A DNA stretch of 64,000 bases, taken from Cytophagales bacterium. GTDB lineage: Bacteria > Bacteroidota > Bacteroidia > Cytophagales > Spirosomataceae. The notes under the pieces are model-generated. The model was given only the letters and a program-made list of their open reading frames with translations, was not told the origin of the DNA and searched no databases. Positions 44,630 to 52,806 of this stretch are shown here, piece after piece. The position numbers were made by a program, and so were the translations under genes. How positions within the stretch are numbered: the stretch's first letter is position 1; every line of letters starts with the position of its first letter. The stretch is taken from positions 62,001-126,000 of the forward strand of contig JAAFJP010000006.1 in NCBI GenBank assembly GCA_013298125.1. The letters run 5' to 3'.

Positions 44630-45439
44630 ATGAAGGATAAAGTAGTCATCATCACGGGCGCATCATCAGGTATTGGAAAGGCTTTGGCATTTTCGTTTGG
44701 ACGAGAAGGTTCAAAAATTGTTATCACAGGGCGTAAAGAAGCTCCATTGTTGGAAGTTAGTCAAGCATTAACCCAATCAGGAATTGATAATTTAGCCATT
44801 GTTTCGGACGTGAGTATTGAACAAGATAATGTGGATGTTATCAATAAAACGATTCAGAAATATGGAAAAATTGACATTCTGATAAACAATGCAGGAATTT
44901 CGATGCGTTCGATGTTTGAAGATTGTGATTTGAAAGTGATTAAATCTGTGATGGATATTAATTTTTGGGGAACTGTCTATGCTACCAAATATGCTCTTCC
45001 TTACATCAAAGAAACGAAAGGTTCTATCGTAGGAGTTTCTTCCATTGCGGGTTACAGAGGCTTGCCAGTGCGTTCGGGTTATTCAGCTTCAAAATTTGCT
45101 GTGAATGGCTTTTTGGAGGCATTACGTACGGAATTGCTACATACAGGAGTACACGTACTGACCGCCTGCCCAGGCTTCACAGCATCTAATATTAGAGTGG
45201 CTTCGTTAGGGTCAGATGGGAATTCAAAAGGTGAATCAATGCGAGATGAAGGCAATATGATGTCGTCAGAGGAAGTTGCTGATAGAATTTTGAAGGCAGT
45301 CAAAAACCGTGATAGAGGAATGATTTTGACTTTGCAAGGGAAAGCTATTGTGTTGATTAATAAGTTGTTACCGAAATTGGCTGATAAAATCACCTTTAAT
45401 ACTTTGGCGAAAGAAAAAGACTCTCCTTTGCAAAAGTAG
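44630..45439 (+). CDS. short-chain dehydrogenase/reductase
   Basis: This 269-residue classical SDR has a TGASSGIGKALAFSFG cofactor motif (residues 10-25), NNAGIS, the active-site serine in GVSSIAGYRG and YSASKFAVNG (Y-x3-K). The first-strand arginine region (ITGRKEAP) suggests NADP(H) preference. A C-terminal extension (LTLQGKAIVLINKLLPKLAD) could be membrane-associated. The substrate is unknown. It is divergent from rlmD and ends two bases before a convergent small gene. Confidence 0.9.
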   Translation: MKDKVVIITGASSGIGKALAFSFGREGSKIVITGRKEAPLLEVSQALTQSGIDNLAIVSDVSIEQDNVDVINKTIQKYGKIDILINNAGISMRSMFEDCDLKVIKSVMDINFWGTVYATKYALPYIKETKGSIVGVSSIAGYRGLPVRSGYSASKFAVNGFLEALRTELLHTGVHVLTACPGFTASNIRVASLGSDGNSKGESMRDEGNMMSSEEVADRILKAVKNRDRGMILTLQGKAIVLINKLLPKLADKITFNTLAKEKDSPLQK

Positions 45440-45441
45440 AT

Positions 45442-45675
45442 TTAATACATTTCCCCAATATCCTGATACATTTCTTGAAACCTTTTGATGACTTTTTGGA
45501 TAAAATCATCATTAACAAATTCACGAACTGTGTCTTCTGAAACGTCCATTTCTGCAAATTTGTACACTTGTTCTAAATCGGGAGTTTCAAATTTTACAAA
45601 AAATTTGGCGTTCCATTTATACAAGGATATTTTAAGGTCAGGATTCGAACCTTTGAGTTCACCGATAAAGTACAT
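45442..45675 (-). CDS. conserved small protein of unknown function
   Basis: This 77-residue protein (MYFIGELKGSNPDLKISLYK to FQEMYQDIGEMY) has mixed alpha/beta character and no signal peptide. Its compact, charged, cytoplasmic nature and start immediately below the tRNA-Lys terminator suggest a real gene. I have seen similar small proteins in Bacteroidota but cannot name a domain. It converges with the SDR gene with two bases between stops. Confidence 0.65.
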   Translation of the reverse strand: MYFIGELKGSNPDLKISLYKWNAKFFVKFETPDLEQVYKFAEMDVSEDTVREFVNDDFIQKVIKRFQEMYQDIGEMY

Positions 45676-45698
45676 TTTCGTAAAGTTTTATCAACAAA

Positions 45699-45727
45699 AA
45701 AGGCAATGAAGATTTTTCATTGCCTTT
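45699..45727 (-). terminator. tRNA-Lys terminator
   Basis: A 12-bp stem AAAGGCAATGAA/TTCATTGCCTTT (45699-45710 with 45716-45727) is followed on the minus strand by a T run, directly after the tRNA. Confidence 0.85.
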
Positions 45728-45730
45728 GAG

Positions 45731-45803
45731 TGATCCCGCTGGGATTCGAACCCAGGACCCATACATTAAAAGTGTATTGCTCTACCGACTGAGCTACGGA
45801 ATC
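45731..45803 (-). tRNA. tRNA-Lys (TTT anticodon)
   Basis: The 73-nt cloverleaf has acceptor GATTCCG/CGGGATC (one G-T pair), D-stem GCTC/GAGC, anticodon stem ATACA/TGTAT around CTTTTAA and T-arm CTGGG-TTCGAAT-CCCAG. CCA is not encoded. Confidence 0.95.
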
Positions 45804-45872
45804 ATTGCTTCTTTGAAAAACAGACTCAAAACTTCTTTTGTTTTTGTCATATTGTTTTCCTTAATTGCGGTG

Positions 45873-45903
45873 CAAAACTACGATTTTATAAAACACGATG
45901 CAA
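45873..45903 (-). promoter_or_regulatory. tRNA-Lys promoter
   Basis: Minus-strand TTG (45901-45903), a 20-bp spacer and TAGTTTTG (45873-45880) continuing CACC. The -33 box overlaps the first codons of the divergent BatE-like gene. Confidence 0.75.
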
Positions 45904-46635
45904 GCATACTATCTAAAAAAAATCATATTTTTTTTATTTTTTAATCTGACCTTTTCGCAACTCGCTAATAGTCAGAGTGATGTACAATTAATCAAACGTG
46001 CAGATTCACTCTTTAAAATTGAGAATTTTAGTGCTGCCGAGCTATTTTATGAACAAAACTTAATATCTAACCCAAAACTGTCGGAATCAATTTATCTAAA
46101 ATTAGCGTTAATAAAAGAAAAGAAAGGGGACTTCTTGAAATCAATCTATTTTTTGAACAAGGCTTATGAAATTGCACCCGATGAGAAAATTTTAGCAAAG
46201 TTGAATGAAATTGCAAATCTGCATGAATTAAAAGGTTACGAATTAAGTGATTTCAACTTTTTAATTCTATTTTACAAGCAATATTCAGGCTTTTTAGTGG
46301 CACTTTTACTCATTTTGGGTATCTATATTTTTGTAATCCTTTTCATTAAAAAATACAAAAGTAGCCTGACTCCATTTAATCAAAAACTGTTCTTGATAAT
46401 TTACCTTTTAGGGATTGGGCTACTCCTCAATTTACCAGATAAATATCATCAAGGCATTGTTAATCAGGATGGGGTTTTGTTGAGGTCTGAGCCGTCTTCT
46501 GGAGCAACTATCATAGAACGGGTGGATAAAGGACATCGCTTGAATGTACTTGGAGGAAATGATATTTGGAAACGGGTTTTGTGGAATGATAAGTTTTTGT
46601 ATTTGAAAGAGAGTGATATTTGGTTAGTTGAATAA
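45898..46635 (+). CDS. BatE-like TPR/SH3 membrane protein
   Basis: This 245-residue protein has a signal peptide (IIFFLFFNLTFSQLANSQ), two or three TPR-like helices (SAAELFYEQNLISNP, then YLKLALIKEKKGDFLKSIYF), two membrane segments (SGFLVALLLILGIYIFVILF and LFLIIYLLGIGLLLNL) and a C-terminal SH3b-like domain (GVLLRSEPSSGATIIERVDK). This order matches BatE of Bacteroidota aerotolerance operons, but no other bat gene is adjacent. Its function here is therefore uncertain. A divergent tRNA-Lys promoter overlaps its 5' end. Confidence 0.7.
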   Translation: MQAYYLKKIIFFLFFNLTFSQLANSQSDVQLIKRADSLFKIENFSAAELFYEQNLISNPKLSESIYLKLALIKEKKGDFLKSIYFLNKAYEIAPDEKILAKLNEIANLHELKGYELSDFNFLILFYKQYSGFLVALLLILGIYIFVILFIKKYKSSLTPFNQKLFLIIYLLGIGLLLNLPDKYHQGIVNQDGVLLRSEPSSGATIIERVDKGHRLNVLGGNDIWKRVLWNDKFLYLKESDIWLVE

Positions 46636-46704
46636 TTGACCCGTGATTTAGAGAGTGTTTAGAAATGTTGCTCATTGTTCATCACTAAAATTACATTGTA
46701 TTTT

Positions 46705-47520
46705 ATGAAAAAAGTGTTTTACCTACTTCTGTTTACCTATTGCTCCTCATGTATTCAAAGTTTTCAAATGAGTGATAAAAATATTGGTAAATATTTCTCT
46801 CAAAGTCCGCCACTCCCTTTTTTTGCATTTTCTGATACATTGAATAGGAAAATATTTTACGCTTCCTCACCCGATACAACAAACCCCACTCTTTTATTAA
46901 TACATGGAGCTCCTGGGGCTTGGTTTGGCTATAAAGAATTTTTCCATGATTCGCTACTTCTAAAAAAATATAGAATCATCGCCCCTGACCGTGCAGGTTA
47001 CAATAAATCGGGAGATAGAGAAACGTCCATCCAAGCACAAGCGACTTTATTGAAACCATTATTAAAAATTCATAATCATCAGAAAGTCAGTGTATTAGGC
47101 AGGTCTTATGGAGCTGCAATTGCTGCAAAATTAGTGGCTGAAAATCCAGAATTGGTAGAAAAATTGATTTTAGTAGCTCCTGCCTGTGACCCCACAAAGG
47201 AGAAATTTTGGTGGTTTTCAAAACTCGTAAATTCAAAATTTGCACGTTTTTTTCTACCAAAATACGCCAATCGAGCAAGTGATGAAAAGTTTACTCATCA
47301 AGAAGAATTGAAGAAAATTTTGCCAGATTGGCAGAAAATAAAATGTCCCGTAACGATTTTGCAAGGTGGAAAGGATTGGATTATTGAACCTTCAAACGGA
47401 AATTTTGTGGATTCTGTACTGAAAAATGCTCCAAGAAAATTCATCTTTTTACCTCAAAATGGGCATTTATTAACATCGGAAAGATACCAATTATTAAGAG
47501 ATACTTTGTTGGATAATTAG
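46705..47520 (+). CDS. alpha/beta hydrolase, probable lipoprotein
   Basis: The 271-residue protein starts at ATG 46705 (MKKVFYLLLFTYCSSC); an in-frame ATG at 46675 would bury the signal peptide. The lipobox-like CSSC suggests lipid anchoring. The hydrolase core shows LLIHGAPGAWFGY (oxyanion region), VLGRSYGAAIA (nucleophile serine in GRSYG), GGKDWI (acid region) and NGHLL (catalytic histidine). The substrate is unknown. It follows the BatE-like gene by 69 bases and ends before a palindromic terminator. Confidence 0.8.
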   Translation: MKKVFYLLLFTYCSSCIQSFQMSDKNIGKYFSQSPPLPFFAFSDTLNRKIFYASSPDTTNPTLLLIHGAPGAWFGYKEFFHDSLLLKKYRIIAPDRAGYNKSGDRETSIQAQATLLKPLLKIHNHQKVSVLGRSYGAAIAAKLVAENPELVEKLILVAPACDPTKEKFWWFSKLVNSKFARFFLPKYANRASDEKFTHQEELKKILPDWQKIKCPVTILQGGKDWIIEPSNGNFVDSVLKNAPRKFIFLPQNGHLLTSERYQLLRDTLLDN

Positions 47521-47586
47521 TTGGCGATGAATAGTTTGCAGTAGATTTTTATTCATAGCAAACAGGAATCTTTTACCTCTTAAGTT

Positions 47587-47621
47587 AACCCTCCCAAGGG
47601 TTTTGAACCCTTGGGAGGGAT
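47587..47621. terminator. palindromic element with GGTTTTGAACC core
   Basis: A perfect 14-bp stem CCCTCCCAAGGGTT/AACCCTTGGGAGGG (47589-47602 with 47606-47619) closes a TTG loop. Same loop and inner stem as the 7.8-kb palindrome, different outer stem. It lies between convergent genes. Confidence 0.8.
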
Positions 47622-47656
47622 TTTGAAAAGTATAAATTAAATTGACTATTCAAAAA

Positions 47657-48592
47657 TTACTTCTTATTCTTAGTTGTATCCGCACTAATTTGTTGTAACC
47701 CCATCATATTTTTCATAGATTTCTCCATCCCTTCGGTTGAGCCATCCAAGAAAATAACGTTTCCTTTACCTTGTTCAGCAAAGTGTTTGATGGCTTCCGT
47801 CCAAATGGAGAAAAGTATCAATGAGGCATCTAAATCAGCCTCAGACATCAATTTAGCTGATTCTGCCATACCTTTTGCTACCTCTTCACGGAACAATGCA
47901 ACGCCTTGTCCACGTAATTGTGCTGCAATTTTTTCAGCTTCTGCCGAAATCCTGATAGCATTACCTTCTGCCTCAGCCGCTTTCGTTTTAGTAATCAATA
48001 ATGCCTGTCCTTCGTTCTCAGCGGCAGCTTTTAGATTGTTTGAAGCCACTACCTGAGCCATTGAACGCATGATTGACTCATCAAAAGCGATGTCGTTTAA
48101 CTGTAAATCTATCAAATGATACCCCCATTCTTCAAGCGTATTATCCAATTCGTCTTTTACGTGGAGGACGATTTCTCCTCTTAATGCCAACACCTCGGCT
48201 TGTTTTTTAGTAGCCACAAATGCCCTGATTGTACCCTCGACTGTACGTATAAGAGCCTGCAAAAAAGAACGCTCATCCATAAATTTAAAGGCTACGTTTT
48301 TAATCACTTCTTCGTTGCTACTCAAAACTGAATAAACCAACATCGCCTTGAAATTAACATTGGCTTGATCAGAGGTAATTGCCTGAAAGTCAAGCTCAAT
48401 AGACCGATTTTGAATAGAAATTTTACGAAAAATGTATTCAATAAACGGAATTTTGAAGTTCAAGCCTGGCAACATTACTCGTTGATACTTGCCGAAAATA
48501 GTCACCACGGCAACTGTTCCTTGATTGACAATGACAAAGGACAGAAAAAGGATAATCAATCCGAAAACGACTAAAAAAATAAAGAAACTCAT
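47657..48592 (-). CDS. SPFH/band-7 (stomatin-like) membrane protein
   Basis: This 311-residue protein has one N-terminal membrane segment (FIFLVVFGLIILFLSFVIVN) followed by a band-7 domain (NQGTVAVVTIFGKYQRVMLPGLNFKIPFIEYIF) and a coiled-coil region rich in alanine and glutamate (LKAAAENEGQALLITKTKAA). Proteins of this type oligomerise into membrane microdomain rings and often regulate FtsH-type proteases, as QmcA does in E. coli. No NfeD gene is adjacent. The specific partner is unknown. Confidence 0.9.
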   Translation of the reverse strand: MSFFIFLVVFGLIILFLSFVIVNQGTVAVVTIFGKYQRVMLPGLNFKIPFIEYIFRKISIQNRSIELDFQAITSDQANVNFKAMLVYSVLSSNEEVIKNVAFKFMDERSFLQALIRTVEGTIRAFVATKKQAEVLALRGEIVLHVKDELDNTLEEWGYHLIDLQLNDIAFDESIMRSMAQVVASNNLKAAAENEGQALLITKTKAAEAEGNAIRISAEAEKIAAQLRGQGVALFREEVAKGMAESAKLMSEADLDASLILFSIWTEAIKHFAEQGKGNVIFLDGSTEGMEKSMKNMMGLQQISADTTKNKK

Positions 48593-48704
48593 ATACGTTT
48601 GGGTTTAAAAGATGAGGGAAAAATAAAGCACCAAAGTACATAAAACTTTGATGCTTTCGATATGATTTTTACAAAATGTTTAATTTGAAGTTTAAACGGC
48701 AATT

Positions 48705-49406
48705 CTACATCATTTTTATCGAACCCATACCGCCATCAACGCCCATAATTTGTCCTGTTATCCAGCTTGATTCGTCTGAGATAAGAAAAGAAGCAATGTT
48801 GGCAATATCGGTAGAAGTGCCAAATCGTCCGATTGGGTGGCGTTTATTTGAGGCATCTTTTTTTTCATCGGAAGATAAAAGATTTTTCGCAAGAGGAGTG
48901 TCAGTTAATGATGGAGCTATGCAGTTCACTCTGATTTTTGCAGGGGCTAACTCTGCCGCTAACGAAAGCGTAAGACCTTCAATTGCCCCTTTTGAAGCTG
49001 CCACAGAGGCATGAAAACCCATTCCTAATTTTGCAGCCACTGTACTAAACATTACGATTGAAGCACCGTCGGCTTTTTTAAGTTTGGGTAAAATAGCTTG
49101 AATAACCGAAACTGCACCTAAAACATTTATTTGAAAATCATTCTTAAAATCATCTTGACTGAGTCTGTGAAATGGTTTTAAATTAATTGTGCCAGGGCAG
49201 TAAATAATCCCGTGGATTTCATCGGGTAACGATGCAAACACTTGATTATCAGGATTTTGAGCATCCCAGGTAATGTGATTTGTCCCAGCTAAATCGGGTT
49301 GATTTCTTGAAGCCGAATAAACTTGATAACCTTTTGCTATTAATAGTTTTGCGGTTTCAAGACCAATTCCTGAACTTGCACCTACGATGAGAATATTTTT
49401 TGACAT
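48705..49406 (-). CDS. SDR-family protein lacking the catalytic tyrosine
   Basis: This 233-residue protein has the SDR cofactor motif VGASSGIGLETAKLL and a Rossmann fold, with a C-terminal DGGMGSI. The usual NNAG is replaced by YCPGT and the usual Y-x3-K by V-x3-K (ASVAASKGAIEG); the valine codon is GTG. Canonical reductase chemistry through tyrosine is thus unlikely, though the lysine and a serine (MFSTVAA) remain. I believe similar HASVAAxKGA proteins exist in other bacteria, so this may be a real subfamily. Function unknown. Confidence 0.85.
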   Translation of the reverse strand: MSKNILIVGASSGIGLETAKLLIAKGYQVYSASRNQPDLAGTNHITWDAQNPDNQVFASLPDEIHGIIYCPGTINLKPFHRLSQDDFKNDFQINVLGAVSVIQAILPKLKKADGASIVMFSTVAAKLGMGFHASVAASKGAIEGLTLSLAAELAPAKIRVNCIAPSLTDTPLAKNLLSSDEKKDASNKRHPIGRFGTSTDIANIASFLISDESSWITGQIMGVDGGMGSIKMM

Positions 49407-49535
49407 GAAACAAGTTTTAAAATGTAAATTAAAAAGTTACTAAGATTAGAACCTTAGATACTTTTTTTTGTTTCAAAAATCTTAAAGCAATACTTATTTT
49501 TACAAAAGAGATAAAATGAAACTTCTATACTTATA

Positions 49536-50768
49536 CTACTCCTCCAAAAAATCCAAATCCTTACCATGCGTCTCAGGGATAGTAAAAATGGCGTAAAATG
49601 CTAATATAAAGGCTACTAGCCCAACTACCCCTGCTGCATTGAAGATGCTCATGGATGGTTTTAGGTAGGCAAAAAGTGAGGTCATGCCGATAACTGTTCC
49701 ACGTACCATGTTGGGAACTGTGGTGGCGGCAGTATTTCTTAAATTTGTTCCAAATTGTTCTGCCCCGATGGTTACGAACATCGCCCAATATCCTACTGAA
49801 AATCCTGCAAATGCACACGTAGCGTACAAGGTTTTTGCCGTTTGGATGCCAGAGTAAAGATAAAATACACTACAAATCAAGGACAAAACTAATAAAATAA
49901 ACACCGCTTTTCTCCGTGATTTTAGGGCATTACTGATGACTCCGCTGGATAAATCTCCGAGGGCAAGTCCTACGTAACAAAACATGATGGCTTTGCCTGG
50001 TTTTATTTCTTCGGCAATCTGTAAGGCTCTGCCAAATTCATCCGCAAAGGTTGCTAAAATACCAATCACAAACCATGTAGGAATCCCGATGGCGATACAT
50101 TTTAAATACCTAAATAGTCGGTCTTTGTTGGTAAAAAGTGAAAAGAAATTACCTTTTTGAATATGGGTTTTATGCTTCAAATTCTCAAACATTCCTGATT
50201 CAAAAACACTTACTCGCATCAATAAAAGTACGATTCCGAGTCCTCCGCCTACAAAATAGGCATTTCGCCAACCACCCAATTCTTTCACGGTAAAGTAAGC
50301 GAACACAGCACCGAATAAACCAATGCCTGCAACCAGAGATGAACCTAATGCTCTGATTTCTTTCGGTAAAATTTCTGAAACCAAAGTAATTCCTGCCCCC
50401 AATTCTCCCGCTAAACCAACCCCTGCAACAAAACGTAAGATGGCATAAGTAGAAGGGTCTTTGACAAATCCACAAGCAATATTGGCAAGTGAATAGGTGA
50501 TAATAGAACCAAAAAGTACGGATAAACGCCCTTTTTTATCACCCAAAATTCCCCATAAAATTCCACCCACTAATAAGCCTCCCATTTGCCAGTTGAGAAT
50601 ATCTTTTCCGACTGAGGAAACTTCTTCGGGCGATAAACCTAAGTCTTTCAAACTTGGTACTCGCACAATTCCGAAGAGCAATAAATCGTAAATATCAACA
50701 AAATAGCCTAATGCGGCTACAATGACAGGAATACTAAAAAGATGTTGGGTTGTGGTTTTGGTTTGCAT
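49536..50768 (-). CDS. MFS transporter
   Basis: This 410-residue protein has about twelve hydrophobic segments. The major-facilitator loop motif GILWGILGDKKGRLSVLFGS lies between segments 2 and 3, and FVAGVGLAGELGAGITLVSEI with PKEIRALGSS resembles the metabolite:H+ or sugar porter branch. The substrate cannot be inferred. Octamer arrays fill the space between its start and the stop of the upstream gene. Confidence 0.88.
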   Translation of the reverse strand: MQTKTTTQHLFSIPVIVAALGYFVDIYDLLLFGIVRVPSLKDLGLSPEEVSSVGKDILNWQMGGLLVGGILWGILGDKKGRLSVLFGSIITYSLANIACGFVKDPSTYAILRFVAGVGLAGELGAGITLVSEILPKEIRALGSSLVAGIGLFGAVFAYFTVKELGGWRNAYFVGGGLGIVLLLMRVSVFESGMFENLKHKTHIQKGNFFSLFTNKDRLFRYLKCIAIGIPTWFVIGILATFADEFGRALQIAEEIKPGKAIMFCYVGLALGDLSSGVISNALKSRRKAVFILLVLSLICSVFYLYSGIQTAKTLYATCAFAGFSVGYWAMFVTIGAEQFGTNLRNTAATTVPNMVRGTVIGMTSLFAYLKPSMSIFNAAGVVGLVAFILAFYAIFTIPETHGKDLDFLEE

Positions 50769-50770
50769 AT

Positions 50771-50860
50771 TTTTAAGTTGCTAAGTTACTAAGTTGTTGA
50801 GTTTTAAGTTGTGGTCACCAGATATTAGCAACTTAATAACTTAAAAATTAACAACTTAAT
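50771..50860. repeat. inverted octamer arrays (AAGTTGCT words)
   Basis: The left arm 50771-50811 contains AAGTTGCT, AAGTTACT, AAGTTGTT and similar words in tandem. The right arm 50823-50860 is its approximate reverse complement. Together they fill the whole gap: the right arm touches the stop codon of the 174-residue protein gene and the left arm ends two bases before the MFS start codon. Confidence 0.8.
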
Positions 50861-51385
50861 TTACATAAAGTTATTTCTCATTTCGTGTTTAATTACCTTC
50901 AACGCCTCATCTGATGGATTGACTTCTTTGCCCATCATTATTTCAAAAACTCGTTTTGAAAGTTCTATGGCAGGAGCATCTGGGGCTAAATCTTTGGCGG
51001 ATAGATTGATGAGTGCCACGGTTTCATTCATGGCATTTTTAACGGTTGTCCACGCCTCATCGCTCATATATACCTGTTGTGAGAGATTATGAGAAAATTC
51101 TTCTCTGATTTCTGAAAGCATTAATTGTTGGAAAGAAAACACATTAGGTGTTTGCCCATTCAAGCGAATCAGTAAATTATTGGGCGAAATTCTTTCTAAA
51201 AACAAAGCCATACGCTCGTATGCTTGTAGGCGAATGGGCAAGATAGTTTTGGTAGTTTCAGCTTTGATTTCTAATTCTTTTTGAACTAAATCTTTTTTAA
51301 TAAACGAACTGACTGTCAGGTACATAGCCCAAAGTACCAAGCCAGCGGGAAGAATAACTTTAACTAAATCGGCAACTAATTCCAT
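50861..51385 (-). CDS. conserved single-span membrane protein of unknown function
   Basis: The 174-residue protein has one N-terminal membrane segment (LVKVILPAGLVLWAMYLTVS) and a helical cytoplasmic domain (KTILPIRLQAYERMALFLER, then LSEIREEFSHNLSQQVYMSD). It resembles a small family widespread in Bacteroidota, possibly DUF7935, but I am not certain. Arrays of short words abut both its start (51401-51435) and its stop (50823-50860). It is probably cotranscribed with the MFS gene. Confidence 0.7.
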   Translation of the reverse strand: MELVADLVKVILPAGLVLWAMYLTVSSFIKKDLVQKELEIKAETTKTILPIRLQAYERMALFLERISPNNLLIRLNGQTPNVFSFQQLMLSEIREEFSHNLSQQVYMSDEAWTTVKNAMNETVALINLSAKDLAPDAPAIELSKRVFEIMMGKEVNPSDEALKVIKHEMRNNFM

Positions 51386-51400
51386 TTTTTAGAAGTTAAA

Positions 51401-51435
51401 TTATCAATCATCAATTACCAATTATCAATTATCAG
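51401..51435. repeat. heptamer array (TGATAAT words)
   Basis: On the minus strand the heptamers TGATAAT, TGATAAT, TGGTAAT, TGATGAT and TGATAAT run in tandem, 16 bases before the start of the 174-residue protein gene. No inverted partner arm is visible. Confidence 0.75.
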
Positions 51436-51531
51436 TTTAAAAAACCGACAAGAAATAATAATAATAAATAACCAACAAAAATTTTAGATTGTCAAAAATA
51501 CTTAATTTTAGCGTTGAAAAGAATTCCATTT

Positions 51532-51831
51532 ATGAACGACACAAAAATAATTCCTATAAACATTACTGACCAAGCCAAAGAACAAGTTAATAATGCCCTG
51601 ACTATCAAAGGAATACCTGAAAATTATTTCCTCAGAATTGGTTTGCGTGGTGGTGCGTGTAGTGCAAATTATTTTATAGGATTTGATAAAATGGAAGACC
51701 TTGACGACCTTTACGAAATAGAAAACCTCAATATCAAATTATTAATCAAACGCCCTCATTTGATGTATCTGATGGGTATTGAGCTGGATTTTGAGGAAGA
51801 AGGAAATGGATATACATTTAATAAGTTGTAA
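51532..51831 (+). CDS. HesB/IscA-like protein without the cluster-binding cysteines
   Basis: This 99-residue protein resembles A-type iron-sulfur carriers (ITDQAKEQVNNALTIKGIPE, then LRIGLRGGACSANYFIGFD and MGIELDFEEEGNGYTFNKL). Canonical IscA proteins bind clusters through one central cysteine and a C-terminal CGCG motif. Here only the GGACS cysteine is present and the C-terminus lacks CGCG. ATG 51532 is preferred over TTG 51514. It may have lost cluster transfer or have another role. It is divergent from the unknown membrane protein gene and followed by an array and ppx. Confidence 0.75.
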   Translation: MNDTKIIPINITDQAKEQVNNALTIKGIPENYFLRIGLRGGACSANYFIGFDKMEDLDDLYEIENLNIKLLIKRPHLMYLMGIELDFEEEGNGYTFNKL

Positions 51832-51905
51832 AGTTTTTAAGTTGTTAAGTTGATAAAAATGTACATTCAACTTAATAACTTTGAAACTCAATAACTTATC
51901 AACTA
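51832..51905. repeat. inverted octamer arrays (AAGTTGTT words)
   Basis: The left arm 51832-51858 has AAGTTTTT, AAGTTGTT and AAGTTGAT; the right arm 51866-51905 is an approximate reverse complement. The left arm starts at the HesB-like stop codon and repeats the gene's terminal TAAGTTG, and the right arm ends eight bases before the ppx ATG. Confidence 0.8.
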
Positions 51906-51912
51906 ATAAAAT

Positions 51913-52803
51913 ATGAAACTCGCTGCTATTGACATTGGCTCTAACGCCGCCCGTATGCAAATCTCGAAAGTCTTGGATAATGACGGGCAGATTAGCTTCA
52001 AAAAAGTCGAATACGTCCGTTTTGCCCTTCGTTTGGGACATGACGTGTTTAATGATGGAGAAATCAGTCCCGAATCGGAGGTTAGGATTTTTAAGTTATT
52101 GAATGCTTATAAACTCTTAATGGAATTACACGAGGTGAAGGATTATCTCATTTGTGCGACCTCAGCCATGCGTGAGGCGGGAAACTCACAGGCAGTCATT
52201 ACTCGAATCCATCAGATTTTGGATATGAAAATCCATATTATCGAAGGGGCAAAAGAGGCTGAATTAATCAATGATGTGGTGGTGCAGGCTTTGGACGATG
52301 CTAATTATCTTCACATTGATGTGGGCGGAGGTTCAACGGAACTAAACCTTTATTCTGGAAGAAAAAAAATCGCTTCTCGTTCGTTCAAAATCGGTTCGGT
52401 TCGTTCTTTGGAAAATAAGGAAAAAGAAGGTGATTGGGAGAAAATGAAAAAATGGGTAGCCAGCAATATTGACGTTAAAAATGCCAATATTACCGCCGTC
52501 GGTACGGGTGGAAATATCAATAAATTATTTAACATTTCACCCAATCACGAAGGCGAAACTTCTATGACTTATGAGGAATTAAAGCGTCTGAAAGAGTACG
52601 TAGGCTCATTTTCGTACGAAGAACGCATCAATAAACTCCGCCTCAATGCTGACCGTGCGGATGTTATTGTACCCGCTGCTCAGATTTATATTTCTGCCAT
52701 GAAGTGGTCGGGAGCTAAGAAAATTATCGTTCCAGATTTGGGTCTGAAAGATGGTATTATTAAAATGGTTTATGAGAAAATTCAGAATCGGAAGAAAGTT
52801 TAG
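51913..52803 (+). CDS. ppx: Ppx/GppA-family exopolyphosphatase
   Basis: This 296-residue actin-fold phosphatase has the N-terminal AAIDIGSNAARMQISKV phosphate-binding motif and HIDVGGGSTELNLYSG, GTGGNINKLF and DLGLKDGIIKMVYE, the nucleotide-fold signatures of the family. It hydrolyses polyphosphate or the pppGpp gamma phosphate. The short length corresponds to the compact two-domain form without the C-terminal HD extension. Confidence 0.9.
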   Translation: MKLAAIDIGSNAARMQISKVLDNDGQISFKKVEYVRFALRLGHDVFNDGEISPESEVRIFKLLNAYKLLMELHEVKDYLICATSAMREAGNSQAVITRIHQILDMKIHIIEGAKEAELINDVVVQALDDANYLHIDVGGGSTELNLYSGRKKIASRSFKIGSVRSLENKEKEGDWEKMKKWVASNIDVKNANITAVGTGGNINKLFNISPNHEGETSMTYEELKRLKEYVGSFSYEERINKLRLNADRADVIVPAAQIYISAMKWSGAKKIIVPDLGLKDGIIKMVYEKIQNRKKV

Positions 52804-52806
52804 ATT

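Noticed and set aside
45720-45944. 74-codon plus-strand ORF across tRNA-Lys
   Set aside because: It reads through the tRNA and the BatE-like start; it is an artefact.
50771-51905. Short-word arrays as CRISPR
   Set aside because: The repeat words are 7-8 bp, degenerate and contiguous, with no unique spacers and no cas genes in the window.
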